Source: Chryseobacterium gallinarum (lineage in GTDB: Bacteria; Bacteroidota; Bacteroidia; Flavobacteriales; Weeksellaceae). Taken from it: a stretch of DNA of 64,000 nucleotides. A model generated the notes under the pieces. It did not search any database. It was not told the origin of the DNA and saw nothing but the letters and a program-made list of their open reading frames with translations. Below are positions 44,848 through 53,560 of this stretch, one piece after another; the stretch's first letter is position 1, and each line of letters opens with the position of its first letter. Position numbers and translations under genes: made by a program. The stretch is taken from positions 1,488,001 through 1,552,000 of the forward strand of contig NZ_CP009928.1 of the NCBI RefSeq assembly GCF_001021975.1. Reading direction: 5' to 3'.

Positions 44848-45477
44848 TTAGTCTGCAGCGTATCCCAAAATTGCAAAAACACTCAATAAAAGATTCATTC
44901 TCACTTTTTTCTCAGCTTCTTTTGCATAAGTTTCTTCATTTTTGCTCGGTACATAAAGCTCATAGAAGTTTTTGTTCCGGATAACAAACAAAGTAGAGCC
45001 GATAATCATGGTCAGAATATCTTCAGGCTTTGGAGTAAAAGTGAAAACTCCCGAAGCAACTCCTTTTTTAATCACTTCATCCAGTTTTTTAACAAACAAC
45101 TGATAGAAATCCAGAAGCTCATCTTTCAGGTTTTCCGTATGACGAAGCTCCTGGGTAACAAACCCATGAAAGTAATTATATTTGAATAGCTGGGAAACAA
45201 TATATTTAATCATCTCTCTCATCTGCATTTCCGGCTTGCCCTCTTTAATGGTATCTGCAAATTCCGAAAAATTTTCCCTCGTCTTCAATACCCTATACTG
45301 GTAGAGATAAGACATCATTTTTTCTTTGGAGCCAAAATAGTAGGATATCATTGCGACGTTGATATTTGCTTTGGAGCAGATATCCCTGACAGAAGTACCT
45401 TCATACCCTTTTTTTGCGATCAGTTCCTCCGCAATATCCAGGATGTGGATCTGTTTTTCCGTAAATTTTTTTTTCAT
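44848..45477 (-). CDS. TetR/AcrR family transcriptional regulator
   Basis: 209 residues. N-terminal HTH (about 5-52: ILDIAEELIAKKGYEGTSVR, then NVAMISYYFGSKEKMM) and a C-terminal all-helical ligand domain of TetR_C size. It is divergent from the TatD gene with 96 bases between. The gap holds the partial palindrome TAAACGTTTGTTTA near 45520-45533, a possible self-operator. In flavobacteria such genes often control membrane or fatty-acid functions, but no target is visible. Confidence 0.9.
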   Translation of the reverse strand: MKKKFTEKQIHILDIAEELIAKKGYEGTSVRDICSKANINVAMISYYFGSKEKMMSYLYQYRVLKTRENFSEFADTIKEGKPEMQMREMIKYIVSQLFKYNYFHGFVTQELRHTENLKDELLDFYQLFVKKLDEVIKKGVASGVFTFTPKPEDILTMIIGSTLFVIRNKNFYELYVPSKNEETYAKEAEKKVRMNLLLSVFAILGYAAD

Positions 45478-45573
45478 AAAGTGCAGTTTGAGTAAAGTTA
45501 AGAAATTTTTAACACATTTATAAACGTTTGTTTAATAATTTTATATTAATTCCAAATAATCTTATTTTTGAAA

Positions 45574-46200
45574 ATGGAATTTTTTGATTTTCACCATCAT
45601 AAAAAATATATCCGGAACGGAATCTATAATCTTGGTTTTGGACAAAGCCCGCCTGATTTCCCTTATTCTATCGGCATTCATCCTCAGGATATTGACATTC
45701 ATAATGTAGAAAAACAACTGTATTGGATGAAAGACACAATACTTCACAACTGCTTTGCCATTGGAGAGTGCGGCCTGGATTCTCTGGTGCCTGTTGATCA
45801 AAAAGTCCAGGAAGAAGTTTTTTTAAGACAGATTGAAATCGCCAACGAGATCAAAAAACCTGTTATTATTCATTGTGTAAGAAAATTCTACGAAGTAATT
45901 TCTTTTAAAAAAAAGGCCGAACAGCCTATGATCATTCATGGTTTTAATAAAAAAAGACAAATTGCAGAAGATCTCATTGCCAACAATTTTTACCTGAGTT
46001 TTGGAAAAGCTGTTTTGTATCATTTATCTTTGCAGGATATTTTAAAAAGCACTCCCTTAAATAAAATCTTTCTTGAAACTGATAATGAAGACTTTAACAT
46101 CGGCGAATTGTATCAAAAGGTTTCGGAAATAAAAGGGATTTCTTTGGACAAACTCAATGAACAGATTTTAGAAAATTTACACACTATAAAAAATGGATAA
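45574..46200 (+). CDS. TatD family metal-dependent hydrolase
   Basis: 208 residues from the ATG at 45574 (MEFFDFHHHKK); the TTG at 45568 is part of a -7 box (TATTTTTG at 45563-45570). Metal ligands can be matched: His-x-His near the start, Glu in IGECGLD (about 65), His in IIHCVR (about 100), His in IIHGFNK (about 120), and Asp in LETDNED (about 171). It is shorter than classical TatD (about 260). Family members are 3'-5' DNA or RNA exonucleases. It overlaps the next gene by 8 bases. Confidence 0.85.
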   Translation: MEFFDFHHHKKYIRNGIYNLGFGQSPPDFPYSIGIHPQDIDIHNVEKQLYWMKDTILHNCFAIGECGLDSLVPVDQKVQEEVFLRQIEIANEIKKPVIIHCVRKFYEVISFKKKAEQPMIIHGFNKKRQIAEDLIANNFYLSFGKAVLYHLSLQDILKSTPLNKIFLETDNEDFNIGELYQKVSEIKGISLDKLNEQILENLHTIKNG

Positions 46201-46918
46201 ATACTGGCTGGAAAGAACTGAACTTTTGATTAAGGAAGAAGGATTAGAAAAGCTGATCAAAGCAAATGTACTGGTTGTAGGATTAGGCGGGGTAGGTTCT
46301 TTTGCAGCAGAGTTCCTCGCAAGGGCCGGAATTGGAAATATGACCATTGTAGATGGTGATACGGTAGATATTACCAATATCAACAGACAGCTTCCTGCTT
46401 TGCACTCCACCGTAGGTAAACATAAGGTAGAAGTTGTTGCCGAAAGACTTCTTGATATTAATCCTGATCTTCATTTGGTAAGAATCAATGAATTTCTGAA
46501 TCCGGAAAGGATGGATGAGATTCTTGATGGGGATAAATTTGATTATGTTCTTGACTGTATCGACAGTGTTACACCCAAAATCTGCCTTATAAAAGCTGCC
46601 AGAAAAAGAAAGATCAAAATCGTAAGCTCTATGGGAGCTGGCGGAAAAACTGATCCGAGTATGGTAATGGTTCGCGATATCAGCAAAACCCACAACTGCT
46701 TTCTGGCAAAGCAGGTAAGAAAAAGATTAAAAAAGGAAAAAATCAATAAAGGGTTCAGATGTGTATTTTCCAATGAAATTCAAAAGGAAGAAAGTCTGAA
46801 AATGACTGACGGAAGTAACTTCAAAAAATCATTTTATGGCACGATCAGTTTTATCCCTGCTATTTTCGGGTTGTATGCCGCTGCTGAAGTGATCAATTAT
46901 TTAGTGAAAAAAGATTAA
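46193..46918 (+). CDS. tcdA: tRNA threonylcarbamoyladenosine dehydratase (TcdA type)
   Basis: 241 residues. ThiF/E1-like nucleotide-binding motif VVGLGGVGSFAAEFLARAG (about 24-42), INRQ (about 63), DCIDSVTPK (about 121) and the family loop SSMGAGGKTDP (about 145). The C-terminal hydrophobic helix (IFGLYAAAEVINYL) completes the TcdA/CsdL layout. It dehydrates t6A37 to the cyclic form, improving decoding of ANN codons. The start lies inside the TatD gene and its stop overlaps the rnpA ATG. Confidence 0.92.
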   Translation: MDKYWLERTELLIKEEGLEKLIKANVLVVGLGGVGSFAAEFLARAGIGNMTIVDGDTVDITNINRQLPALHSTVGKHKVEVVAERLLDINPDLHLVRINEFLNPERMDEILDGDKFDYVLDCIDSVTPKICLIKAARKRKIKIVSSMGAGGKTDPSMVMVRDISKTHNCFLAKQVRKRLKKEKINKGFRCVFSNEIQKEESLKMTDGSNFKKSFYGTISFIPAIFGLYAAAEVINYLVKKD

Positions 46919-47289
46919 TGCAGAACTTCAAATACACCAAGGCAGAAAAACTCAAAAAAAATAATGAGATCAGTTTACTTTTCGAAAAAGGTAAATGGAA
47001 AACTTCTGGAAATCTAAGAATAATCATTTTAAAAGATAAGCCTGCTCTTCCTGTAGAAAGCAGCAAGTTCGGGGTTTCTGTTTCTAAAAGATATTTTAAA
47101 AAAGCGGTTCACAGGAATCGGCTGAAAAGACTTCTGAGAGAATGCTATCGTCTGAATAAAGATCTTTTCAGAACTGCTTTTGGAGAAAAAACGGTTGCCA
47201 TGTTATTTTGGGTTTCCCCTATAATGCCTCAAAAGTATCAGGATGTGGAAGCACAGTTTATTAAGCTCTGTGAAACACAGAAGAAATAG
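46918..47289 (+). CDS. rnpA: Ribonuclease P protein component
   Basis: 123 residues. The basic RNR motif lies in KRYFKKAVHRNRLKRLLREC (about 57-76), with the early KLKKNNEISLLFEKGK block of the family. It binds RNase P RNA and aids removal of the 5' leader from tRNA precursors. The ATG overlaps the tcdA stop (TAATG). As is common in flavobacteria, rpmH and yidC are not next to it. Confidence 0.94.
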   Translation: MQNFKYTKAEKLKKNNEISLLFEKGKWKTSGNLRIIILKDKPALPVESSKFGVSVSKRYFKKAVHRNRLKRLLRECYRLNKDLFRTAFGEKTVAMLFWVSPIMPQKYQDVEAQFIKLCETQKK

Positions 47290-47546
47290 AGTTCATAGCA
47301 ACCGATATTCACCCGTAACCTGGGACATTTTTCTCGCCGATTTGCTGATTATGCAGACCTCTAAATCACGCATTACAGCCAGTTTCTCAAGAACTCAAAG
47401 CATAAACATCTGTGTAAATCAGTGCCTATCTGTGGTTATTTTCTTGTGATTTATCAAAGATGCACTCATAACTAATTTAATCCATTTTATTCTTATCTCG
47501 CCTGTTTTTTGTATTTTTAAGGAAAACAATAAATCTGAAAATTAAT

Positions 47547-48152
47547 ATGTTAGATCATGTTCCCTACCTTTCCTATGTACTCAGTGCATTTATCGGAATC
47601 GGATTGGCTGCAGCCACCGGATTCAGAGTCTTTCTGCCAATGTTCATTGTGAGCCTTGCTTCTTATTTTCATTGGATTCCTATGAATGATCATTTTGAAT
47701 GGCTTGCAGGGCTGCCCACCCTTATCACAACAGGAATTGCCACTATTGCAGAAATATTAGCGTATTATATTCCATTTATAGATCACCTGCTGGATACGAT
47801 TTCTATTCCTATGGCTACTGTTGCAGGATCCGTGTTATTCGCCAGCCAGTTTGCCGATCTGGGAACCTTTCCACAGTGGGCATTGGCGCTGATTGCAGGC
47901 GGAGGAACTGCTGCTACAATCAGTTCGGGCTTTGCAGGGATACGTGCGGCGTCTACGGCTACTACCGGTGGGTTGGGGAATTCAGTGGTAGGTACTACGG
48001 AAACAGCAGGAGCAGGAATTATGTCTGTGCTGGCAATAGCAATGCCGGTTATTGCAGCAATTTTAACAATCGTTTTACTGGTCCTTGTTATTGTTTTCGG
48101 GCGGAAAGTTTGGAACAAATTGCGGGACAATAAAAAAGGCACTGTGTCCTGA
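47547..48152 (+). CDS. DUF4126 family membrane protein
   Basis: 201 residues with about five hydrophobic segments. It begins MLDHVPYLSYVLSAFIGIGL, with the conserved LAAATGFRVFLPMFIVSL and a glycine-rich central part (LIAGGGTAATISSGFAGIRA). I recall this as DUF4126, an inner-membrane family of unknown role. It follows rnpA after a 257-base gap and ends in a bidirectional terminator. No motif suggests a substrate. Confidence 0.82.
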   Translation: MLDHVPYLSYVLSAFIGIGLAAATGFRVFLPMFIVSLASYFHWIPMNDHFEWLAGLPTLITTGIATIAEILAYYIPFIDHLLDTISIPMATVAGSVLFASQFADLGTFPQWALALIAGGGTAATISSGFAGIRAASTATTGGLGNSVVGTTETAGAGIMSVLAIAMPVIAAILTIVLLVLVIVFGRKVWNKLRDNKKGTVS

Positions 48153-48165
48153 CAGTACCTTTTTT
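48132..48165. terminator. Bidirectional terminator
   Basis: Arms AAAAAAGG-C-ACTGT and ACAGT-A-CCTTTTTT with a 6-base loop, overlapping the DUF4126 stop and facing the convergent gene. Confidence 0.82.
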
Positions 48166-48168
48166 ATC

Positions 48169-50175
48169 TTAATTTTTACTTCTAAACTCTTTAATCTCCT
48201 GAATTCTGGATTTGAAGTGTTCTTTCTTTTCCGGATTTTTGTTGATGAGGATTTCGTATGCTTTTATCGCTTTTGTATACAACTTTTGTTCAAAATAAAG
48301 ATTAGCCAGTGTTTCTGTCATCAAATGTGAAATATCAGCATTCTTTTCTTTTACAACATAGGTACTTTCCTCTTTAAGCTGGCTTATCCGGGGGTTATTT
48401 TCAATAAAGGTTTCAATAGCCTTCTCTTTAATTTCAGCTTTTTCTTTTTCAATTTCTTCCTTTCTGTCAATTTTCAGCCAGTTCTGCCAGGTATTAATAA
48501 ATCCCGGAACGTTACTGTCTGCTGAAGATTGAGTAACAGTTGTTGCCACAGCTCCTTGCATAGTTTCTTCTTTTTTAGGCACTTCTTTATTTTCTTTTTG
48601 CCTTTCTTCAACATTCAGGCTGGATATATCTGTACTAAAGAATGAAACGTTTATGACCGGAGCTTCTTCTTTTGGAGCTTCACCAACGCTTTTCTTTCCA
48701 GTATCGTTAATTTCTTCATCTCCTTGATTTCCTTCCATCACGGAGGTTTCTTCAGCTATAGGTAAGGCCTCTTCAACAGGTTCTTCATCATCTGAAGACT
48801 GGTTATCCGCATGACTGATTTCTGTTTCCGCAACAGGAGAAATCTGTTCTTCTGAAGTAGCCTGTTTTTCAGTATCAGAAGTCTTTGCTGGCTTATTGAG
48901 TAAAGAGTCCGGCACATTGGATTCAAAACTCATTGGTTTCCATCCGGATGGTATCTCCTGTGTATCTGCTTTTTCCTCTTCAGTTGCTGCTGCTTCCCTT
49001 TCTACCGGATTTTTATCTCCCTCCCGAATCTCGTCCAATACTTCTTCTTTAATTTCTTCGGTTTTTGGAAATTCTTCTTTTTCAGTTGACCAAAAATGGA
49101 AATTCTGAGTTTCGGCAAAGCTGATTTCATGATCAGAAACTACTTCCGGTTCTTCAGTTTTTGCAGAAACTTCGGACCTGGACTCTTTCATTTTTTTCTC
49201 AACTTCTTCAATCAGGCGTCTCATCTCTTCCTCGTGTTTGTTTACACTGGATTGAGAAGCAGGGGTTTCTTCAGGGGTTTCTTCATTGTTGGCCTGGATC
49301 TTGACATCCGGCATGAAGGCTTCTGTTCCATGGAAACTGAGTTCTGCGTCCGGAGCAACCTCTTGCTGATCTGGACCGGAAATTTCTGCATGCTCATCAG
49401 CTAGTTTCTGATCCTGCTGTTTTCCTGTTTCTTCCTCAATATTGATTTCAGGCAACAAGGCTTCTGTTTCATGGAAACTTACCTCATGTTCGTTATTAAC
49501 TTCTTCAGCTACAGCTTCTGATGATATTTTATCCTCATTAATTATTTTCTCAGGAGTAAAATTCTCGCCTGTATTTTCTTCTGTTTGAGTTTCCCGAATT
49601 TCTTCTTCCTTAGTAAAAGATTCTGGTGTATGTACTTTTTGGGTAACTAAAGTCCCGGACTCCAATGTAGATTCTAAATCTATTTTTTCGGAGTTGGTGT
49701 CATCCAGGAAATTTTCCTCTCCTTCGAACAATATCCTGTTCCGTTCGCCATTGACATAAATAGATTTCACTTCATGCGAAGCAGGTAAGATACAAAATGC
49801 TGTACTGTCTTTTTGTTCTCCTTTATTGAAATCCGGCTCTCTTCTGATAGGAAAACCTTTATCTTTATAGGCGTGCCGGACAGCTGTATCATCTCCTTTG
49901 GAAATTTGCTTTTCTTCGGCAGTTTCAGGTTCGGATCTTCGTTGAATGACCCCGTTAATCAGCTGATAAAGGATTTTTTTATCCGTAGTGTAGGCTGCAG
50001 TTGTAGACAGTTCTTTCTGATAGTTATCTTTATCATACAAATGCACTCCATACAGATGAAGCGCCCTAATATTCTGAATATAAGGAAAAGTGTGAATCTC
50101 TTCTTTCAAAAGATGGAGGTCTTCTGACTGAATATTTTTCGGATTTTTTAATAATTCTAAAACTCTTGGATTCAT
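48169..50175 (-). CDS. Acidic repeat protein with C-terminal TPR
   Basis: 668 residues, no signal peptide. The N-terminal about 100 residues look folded (MNPRVLELLKNPKNIQSEDL). The middle, about 150-560, is very rich in Glu, Thr, Ser and Pro and probably disordered. It holds repeats of a short motif: EVSFHETEALLPEI, ELSFHGTEAFMPDV, EISFAETQNFHF and a looser VSFFSTDISS. The C-terminus (about 610-668) has one TPR (LANLYFEQKLYTKAIKAYEI). It starts 1 base after lptE, so is coupled to it. Role unknown; the repeats look like binding sites. Confidence 0.72.
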   Translation of the reverse strand: MNPRVLELLKNPKNIQSEDLHLLKEEIHTFPYIQNIRALHLYGVHLYDKDNYQKELSTTAAYTTDKKILYQLINGVIQRRSEPETAEEKQISKGDDTAVRHAYKDKGFPIRREPDFNKGEQKDSTAFCILPASHEVKSIYVNGERNRILFEGEENFLDDTNSEKIDLESTLESGTLVTQKVHTPESFTKEEEIRETQTEENTGENFTPEKIINEDKISSEAVAEEVNNEHEVSFHETEALLPEINIEEETGKQQDQKLADEHAEISGPDQQEVAPDAELSFHGTEAFMPDVKIQANNEETPEETPASQSSVNKHEEEMRRLIEEVEKKMKESRSEVSAKTEEPEVVSDHEISFAETQNFHFWSTEKEEFPKTEEIKEEVLDEIREGDKNPVEREAAATEEEKADTQEIPSGWKPMSFESNVPDSLLNKPAKTSDTEKQATSEEQISPVAETEISHADNQSSDDEEPVEEALPIAEETSVMEGNQGDEEINDTGKKSVGEAPKEEAPVINVSFFSTDISSLNVEERQKENKEVPKKEETMQGAVATTVTQSSADSNVPGFINTWQNWLKIDRKEEIEKEKAEIKEKAIETFIENNPRISQLKEESTYVVKEKNADISHLMTETLANLYFEQKLYTKAIKAYEILINKNPEKKEHFKSRIQEIKEFRSKN

Positions 50176-50176
50176 C

Positions 50177-50728
50177 TTACCAATTCGCTACAATATCGTT
50201 AAATATTTTATTAATAATTCTTTCTGTTACCAATTTCACCTGGGAAGACTCTATATCAGCTTGTGACAAATTACTATTGAATGTTGCCTCATCTGTATAC
50301 GTCCTGTCAAAGCTGGAATCCGGATGTATTTTATTTTCATAATGCACCTTTACCGTGATGGTCAGCTTATTCTGCGCCTGCTGGATTACTCCTCCCGAAG
50401 GGTTGGTCTGGGTATTGGAGCTGATCGTGGTAGGGGAAATGGTATAATCTGAAATTTCTCCTTCAATGAGAATATCAGGATTTTCTTTCGTTCCTTTCAA
50501 AGTGGTTCTTTGCAGGAACCTGTTCTGGATATCGGTAGAAAACTGCTGTGATAATGCCGGATTTACAAGGGGTGCATTATTAGGGAATTCATTAATCTGA
50601 ACCGTTTTCTCATCCGTAAGGGAAGATCCGGTAAAGCTGTAACATGAATGTAAGACACCCAACAAAGCAAAAAGCACCATCATTATAAATGGCTGTTTAA
50701 GACTGATATTTTTAATTTTAAAATTCAT
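50177..50728 (-). CDS. lptE: LptE family lipoprotein (LPS assembly)
   Basis: 183 residues from the ATG at 50728 (MNFKIKNISLKQPFI); the 38 extra codons upstream read through the neighbouring gene and are rejected. The signal has LGVLHSC as lipobox. The core (TVQINEFPNNAPLVNPALSQ; ILIEGEISDYTISP) matches the Bacteroidota LptE pattern. LptE plugs LptD in the outer membrane during lipopolysaccharide export. It overlaps the upstream membrane protein gene by 11 bases. Confidence 0.85.
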   Translation of the reverse strand: MNFKIKNISLKQPFIMMVLFALLGVLHSCYSFTGSSLTDEKTVQINEFPNNAPLVNPALSQQFSTDIQNRFLQRTTLKGTKENPDILIEGEISDYTISPTTISSNTQTNPSGGVIQQAQNKLTITVKVHYENKIHPDSSFDRTYTDEATFNSNLSQADIESSQVKLVTERIINKIFNDIVANW

Positions 50729-51422
50729 TTTTAGATCCAATTTCAGTAATTTCATCGTACTCAATTTGTTGAATAGCATCTTCGTAAGCAAAATAATTGG
50801 CAGTATATAAAAATGGGATGGTAAGAAAAATACCAATTCCACAAGCGAAAATTCCTACCTGAGATAAAATACCTACAATGAATGAAAAAAGAAAAATCGA
50901 CAACAGATTTCCTTTGGTCATCACTTTTGAAATATTCCATGCTTCTTTTATATCCTTAATTCCTTTAAGACTGATTAAAGGAACCATGTAAAATGCTTTC
51001 AATACAAAATAATAAATAGCCACCACCATTAAAAACAGGTATGGAATAAGAAAAACCATTGCCAGTGGATTATATTCATTATTCTCTGACATAGCTCCCG
51101 TTAAAGCCAACACAATAATCAATGGAATGTAAAGTATAAAAACACCGCCCAAAATAATCAACTGTATAATAAAATAAGGCATAAAATCTTTAAAGTCAAA
51201 AATCTCCCCTGCACCGGGCTGCTGATTCCTATTAAGCTTATACAGGTATTTATATAAATTTCCCATTGCCAATAACCCGCAAAAAGGAATAATAGACATG
51301 ATAAGGCATACTAAAAATGCTACAAAAACATTTCCGAAGTCTTTCTTTAAAAGATCAAATCCTTTGTTGATGTATTCTCCAAGCTTAAAATTGATGGGCT
51401 TAGGCGCTAAATTTACTTTCAT
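50718..51422 (-). CDS. Polytopic membrane protein of unknown function
   Basis: 234 residues with five to six hydrophobic segments (about 25-55, 88-120, 130-155, 175-210). Charged ends: GEYINKGFDLLKKDFGNVF at the start and QQIEYDEITEIGSKNEF at the end. The pattern resembles DUF975-like or glycerophosphodiesterase membrane-domain-like proteins, but I cannot assign one. It sits between the sigma-54 activator and lptE in one minus-strand run, which suggests an envelope role. Confidence 0.7.
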   Translation of the reverse strand: MKVNLAPKPINFKLGEYINKGFDLLKKDFGNVFVAFLVCLIMSIIPFCGLLAMGNLYKYLYKLNRNQQPGAGEIFDFKDFMPYFIIQLIILGGVFILYIPLIIVLALTGAMSENNEYNPLAMVFLIPYLFLMVVAIYYFVLKAFYMVPLISLKGIKDIKEAWNISKVMTKGNLLSIFLFSFIVGILSQVGIFACGIGIFLTIPFLYTANYFAYEDAIQQIEYDEITEIGSKNEF

Positions 51423-51434
51423 TATTGATGTTGT

Positions 51435-52724
51435 CTAGTCTTCCAGGTTATACTGTTTTATTTTCCTATATAAAGTTCTCTGTGAAATTCCCAATTCATC
51501 TGCCGCCCTGTTCCTGCGGCCCTTATGCTTCTCTAAAGCTTTAATTATCAGATCTTTTTCGTTATTCTGAAGAGATAGAGACTCAGGTCTGTTTTCTTCA
51601 ACTTCTATATCTTCAACATCTTCATAGCTGTCGTCCTGATTAGAAATAATTGTTGGTGTCTGAACAACCGGCGCATCGTTATTTTTTTCAAAATACAGCA
51701 AAGATCCTTGATTCACCTGCGACTGATTCTCAGAAGTATAAATCCTGTTGATAAGGTTTTTCTCATGATTGCTCAGGTCAGCTGTTCCTCTGTTCTTTAT
51801 CAATTCCGAAGTTAAGGATTTTAAATCATTAATATCATTCCTCATATCAAAGAGAATCTTATACATGATTTCTCTCTCACTTCCAAAATCACTCTGCTTC
51901 GCGTTAGCCTGGGAATTCACCACCATAGGAAGATGAGTTTCCATAGGGATATATTCAGCCAGTTTCTCTGCCGTTATATTTCTGTTTCTTTCCACAACGG
52001 TCATCTGCTCTACAAGATTTCTCAACTGGCGGACGTTACCCGGAAAAGAATAATTTTCAATATAATGCACTGCACCGGGCTCAAGCTCAAGCTCAGGCAT
52101 TCTGTATTTTTCTGCAAAATCTATTGCAAATTTCCTGAATAATAAATGAATATCCCCTTTTCTTTCTCTTAAAGGAGGCATATCTATCTGAACAGTATTC
52201 AAACGGTAATAGAGATCTTCACGGAATCTCCCATCGTGAATCGCTTTCATCATATTTACATTGGTGGCTGCTACAATTCTCACATTCGTCTTCTGGACTT
52301 GTGATGACCCCACTTTCATAAATTCTCCGCTCTCCAATACTCTTAAAAGACGGACCTGCGTCTGTAAGGGCAATTCTCCAACCTCATCCAGAAAGATGGT
52401 ACCGCCATCAGCTACTTCAAAATATCCTTTTCGGGTTGCTGTAGCTCCTGTAAAAGCTCCTTTTTCATGACCGAATAATTCGGAATCTATGGTACCTTCC
52501 GGAATTGCCCCACAGTTAACCACAATATAAGGCTGATGTTTTCTTCTGGATTCGGAATGAATAATCTTTGGAATAAATTCTTTTCCAACTCCACTTTCTC
52601 CAATAACTAAGACGGAAATATCTGTAGGAGCTACCTGGATGGATTTTTCCAGAGCTCTGTTAAGTGCCGGAAAGTTTCCGATAATGCCGAAGCGGTTCTT
52701 TATGTTTTGTAACTCGTTGCTCAT
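51435..52724 (-). CDS. Sigma-54-dependent transcriptional activator without receiver domain
   Basis: 429 residues. The AAA+ domain begins almost at once: Walker A GESGVGKE (about 44), the sigma-54-contacting GAFTGA (about 95), Walker B GGTIFLDEVGELP (about 112) and FREDLYYRLN (about 180). A linker follows, then a Fis-type HTH (RRNRAADELGISQRTLYRKI, about 405). There is no N-terminal sensor or receiver domain, so its control must come from a partner or expression level. Upstream of an envelope membrane protein and lptE; in flavobacteria this gene is usually near miaB. Confidence 0.93.
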   Translation of the reverse strand: MSNELQNIKNRFGIIGNFPALNRALEKSIQVAPTDISVLVIGESGVGKEFIPKIIHSESRRKHQPYIVVNCGAIPEGTIDSELFGHEKGAFTGATATRKGYFEVADGGTIFLDEVGELPLQTQVRLLRVLESGEFMKVGSSQVQKTNVRIVAATNVNMMKAIHDGRFREDLYYRLNTVQIDMPPLRERKGDIHLLFRKFAIDFAEKYRMPELELEPGAVHYIENYSFPGNVRQLRNLVEQMTVVERNRNITAEKLAEYIPMETHLPMVVNSQANAKQSDFGSEREIMYKILFDMRNDINDLKSLTSELIKNRGTADLSNHEKNLINRIYTSENQSQVNQGSLLYFEKNNDAPVVQTPTIISNQDDSYEDVEDIEVEENRPESLSLQNNEKDLIIKALEKHKGRRNRAADELGISQRTLYRKIKQYNLED

Positions 52725-52756
52725 AAGTAAATTTTTGATTATTGATTTAAGTTTGT

Positions 52757-53560
52757 CTACAGCTCTTCAATCTGCTTTCTGTAGACTTTGTTAAAATGAT
52801 GGGTGTAGACATCTTTCATAGTCTTTCCCTCATCATAGGTCTGTAATGCCAGCCTTTTTAAATCTAAATAATCCTTGTTTCTGATTTTAGAAACTTTACT
52901 TTTAAAGTATATATTTTCTGCAAAGTCGTATTCTTTGCTTTGTTTTTCAAAATTTTCCAGGGCTTTGTCATATCTTCCCAACTCGAAATAAGTGACTCCT
53001 AATTGGTAGTGATCGAACATTCCTTTCACATATCCTCTTGTGGCCAACAACCTTTCGATAATTCCGGCAGCCTTTTCCTTCTGTCCTAAAGCACTGTAGG
53101 ACATAGCTTTCACCACATCCAGATGATAATCTCCATTCAAAGATCTGCCAGGGTCTTCAGGATAATATCTGCGAAACTCTTCCAGATCCTGAATTGCGCC
53201 TTTATAATCTCCTAAAAATTGAAATTTGCACCATCCTCTATACCCCAAATGTTTTTGGGGTTCTAAGGCTACTGCTTTATCAATCAGTATTTTCCAGGTT
53301 GCAAAATCACCGTTTTTGAGATAGGGTACCGCTTTCTCCATATAAGCATTGGAGAAACCGGGACAAAGCTCGATTGCTTTATCAAAGTCTTCCTGGGATT
53401 CCCGGAAACCCTGTAAATCTGAAGCTTTGTTGTAAAGTTCACAGGCTTTTTTACAGTCCTCACCCTCTATTGCATTACAGTTTACCTGTGCAATAGTATT
53501 GGTGTATACTATAAGGAACAAAAAGCTAAGGTAATACCTCTGAAACTTTTCCATTTTCAA
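52757..53560 (-). CDS. Secreted TPR protein
   Basis: 267 residues (or 265 from the ATG at 53554). Signal YLSFLFLIVYTNTIAQ. TPR units run through the rest: DFDKAIELCPGFSNAYMEKA, DFATWKILIDKAVALEPQKH, DYKGAIQDLEEFRRYYPEDP, KEKAAGIIERLLATRG, RYDKALENFEKQS. It has Cys near the start of the mature part (VNCNAIEGEDCKKACE). It overlaps the upstream gene by 35 bases, so both are coupled. Periplasmic scaffold or assembly role likely; specific role unknown. Confidence 0.78.
   Translation of the reverse strand: MKMEKFQRYYLSFLFLIVYTNTIAQVNCNAIEGEDCKKACELYNKASDLQGFRESQEDFDKAIELCPGFSNAYMEKAVPYLKNGDFATWKILIDKAVALEPQKHLGYRGWCKFQFLGDYKGAIQDLEEFRRYYPEDPGRSLNGDYHLDVVKAMSYSALGQKEKAAGIIERLLATRGYVKGMFDHYQLGVTYFELGRYDKALENFEKQSKEYDFAENIYFKSKVSKIRNKDYLDLKRLALQTYDEGKTMKDVYTHHFNKVYRKQIEEL

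Noticed and set aside
47699..48133. 144-codon plus-strand ORF inside the DUF4126 gene
   Set aside because: It is an out-of-frame shadow rich in Cys, Arg and Tyr (reading another frame of hydrophobic codons), with no homology-like features.
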